A stretch of DNA of 64,000 nucleotides from Nocardioides terrigena (lineage in GTDB: Bacteria > Actinomycetota > Actinomycetes > Propionibacteriales > Nocardioidaceae): assembly GCF_003047265.1 (NCBI RefSeq), contig NZ_PZYY01000002.1:372001-436000 (forward strand), written 5' to 3'. Below the pieces are notes generated by a model that made no database searches, had not been told where the DNA came from, and saw only the letters and a program-made list of their open reading frames with translations. The translations under genes and the position numbers were made by a program. Of this stretch, positions 63,601 to 64,000 are shown piece after piece (the stretch's first letter is position 1; every line of letters begins with the position of its first letter).

Positions 63601-63836
63601 CACGAGCAGGCGCTGAAGACCCAGTCGGACGTCTCGTTGACCTCGGCGTGGAACTGCACGGCGTACGGCGTCGGGGCGGTGCCCCAGACGTCGGCGGTGA
63701 CGGTCAGGCTGCTGGAGGTCTCGTGCACGGCCTCCAGTCCCACGACCCCGTCGAGGCAGGCACGGGCACGGACCAGCGTGCCCGGGTCGTAGAACCGGGC
63801 CAGGTAGTCGTCGGTCAGCGCGTCGCGGATCCCCAT
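60684..63836 (-). CDS. SWIM zinc-finger SNF2-family helicase
   Basis: A 1050-residue Swi2/Snf2 ATPase. A SWIM zinc finger lies near residues 77-92 ([14 protein letters not shown], C-x-C-xn-C-x-H). A SNF2_N domain begins near 585 with [13 protein letters not shown] (Walker A), [10 protein letters not shown] (Walker B), VTGTPFENR; the helicase C part has [50 protein letters not shown] with the Arg finger. It is typical of bacterial HepA/SNF2 proteins that remodel nucleoprotein complexes or assist repair. Function here unproven. It is intact at both ends. Confidence 0.92.
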   Translation of the reverse strand: [1050 protein letters not shown]

Positions 63837-63892
63837 GGCCCGGTCATCGTGGCACCGACCGCGGACATCCCGCAGGGCTCGTCCACAGGGGC

Positions 63893-64000
63893 CTACTCGC
63901 CCCGCTCACCGCCGGGCACCCACAGCACGTCGCCCTGCGCCCGGTTGGCGTGCCGGGCGAGGATGAAGAGCAGGTCCGAGAGCCGGTTGAGGTAGGTGAT
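63893..64000 (-). CDS. Cobalamin adenosyltransferase, PduO type (C-terminal end)
   Basis: Only the last 35 residues are in the window; the gene continues past 64000. TYLNRLSDLLFILARHANR is the C-terminal signature helix of PduO-type ATP:cob(I)alamin adenosyltransferases, which convert vitamin B12 to adenosylcobalamin. It is followed by DVLWVPGGERGE and the stop. The converging helicase is upstream on the same strand, 56 bp away. Confidence 0.85.
   Translation of the reverse strand: MTYLNRLSDLLFILARHANRAQGDVLWVPGGERGE

Overview
The window is very GC-rich, densely packed DNA from a high-GC Gram-positive bacterium. Several features point to an actinobacterium of the Nocardioides type: WhiB1, the SigR/RsrA disulphide-stress pair, a fused kgd-type 2-oxoglutarate decarboxylase/dehydrogenase, the 24-residue ribosomal protein bL37, nickel superoxide dismutase with SodX, and a Rho with a long Asp/Gln/Arg insertion. 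Two stretches follow a gene order I know from Mycobacterium tuberculosis: rsgA, aroA, SRAP, sigH/sigR, anti-sigma, pdtaS, whiB1 (about 3.4-17.7 kb) and argS to atpC plus a DUF2550 gene (about 33-54.6 kb). The species cannot be named from sequence alone.

Layout. 0-6.3 kb: DUF445 end, S4 protein, FKBP, CBS protein, hisN, DUF2231, rsgA-aroA, DoxX. 6.3-9.1 kb: a sigma factor fused to its own zinc anti-sigma domain and a long Pro-Asp repeat, divergent from a degenerate GGDEF-like protein. 9.2-11.8 kb: SRAP, hydrolase, sigR-rsrA, bL37. 11.9-17.7 kb: thioesterase, GNAT, ThDP enzyme, DUF2785, pdtaS, whiB1. 17.7-21.5 kb: sigF with an RsbW-type kinase, a ClC channel, sodN/sodX. 21.5-27 kb: malic enzyme, serine hydrolase, oxidoreductases, TetR. 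27-32.7 kb: kgd with a tiny DUF6104 gene, a lipoprotein and an LCP ligase. 32.8-46.2 kb: tRNA-Arg(CCG), then argS-lysA-hom-thrC-thrB-rho-receiver-rpmE-prfA-prmC-tsaC-wecA. 46.3-54.6 kb: the ATP synthase operon. 54.6-64 kb: a more accessory region with a LacI/MFS pair, intergenic duplications, a DUF222 HNH gene, a broken GNAT gene, a SWIM-SNF2 helicase and the end of a cobalamin adenosyltransferase.

How the genes work together. sigR and rsrA form a thiol-oxidation switch. A SigR-type promoter (GGGAAT-N18-GTT) lies upstream of sigR, and a second matching one lies upstream of rpmE, 31 kb away. Many genes appear to be leaderless: a TANNNT-like -10 box is followed after 6-7 nt directly by ATG or GTG, and this decided several starts.

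The most striking observation is in rho. The protein keeps the RNA-binding OB fold, the catalytic Glu and the Walker B Asp, but both Walker A lysines are gone (DAGIT in place of KAGKT) and the R-loop lysine is Thr. This is the rho gene at the canonical locus, so an ATPase-deficient or non-motor Rho is suggested. Other notable points are a REP-like palindrome captured in frame inside lysA, twin abutting 14-bp palindromes between lacI and its MFS neighbour, and an acetyltransferase with two compensating single-base frameshifts.
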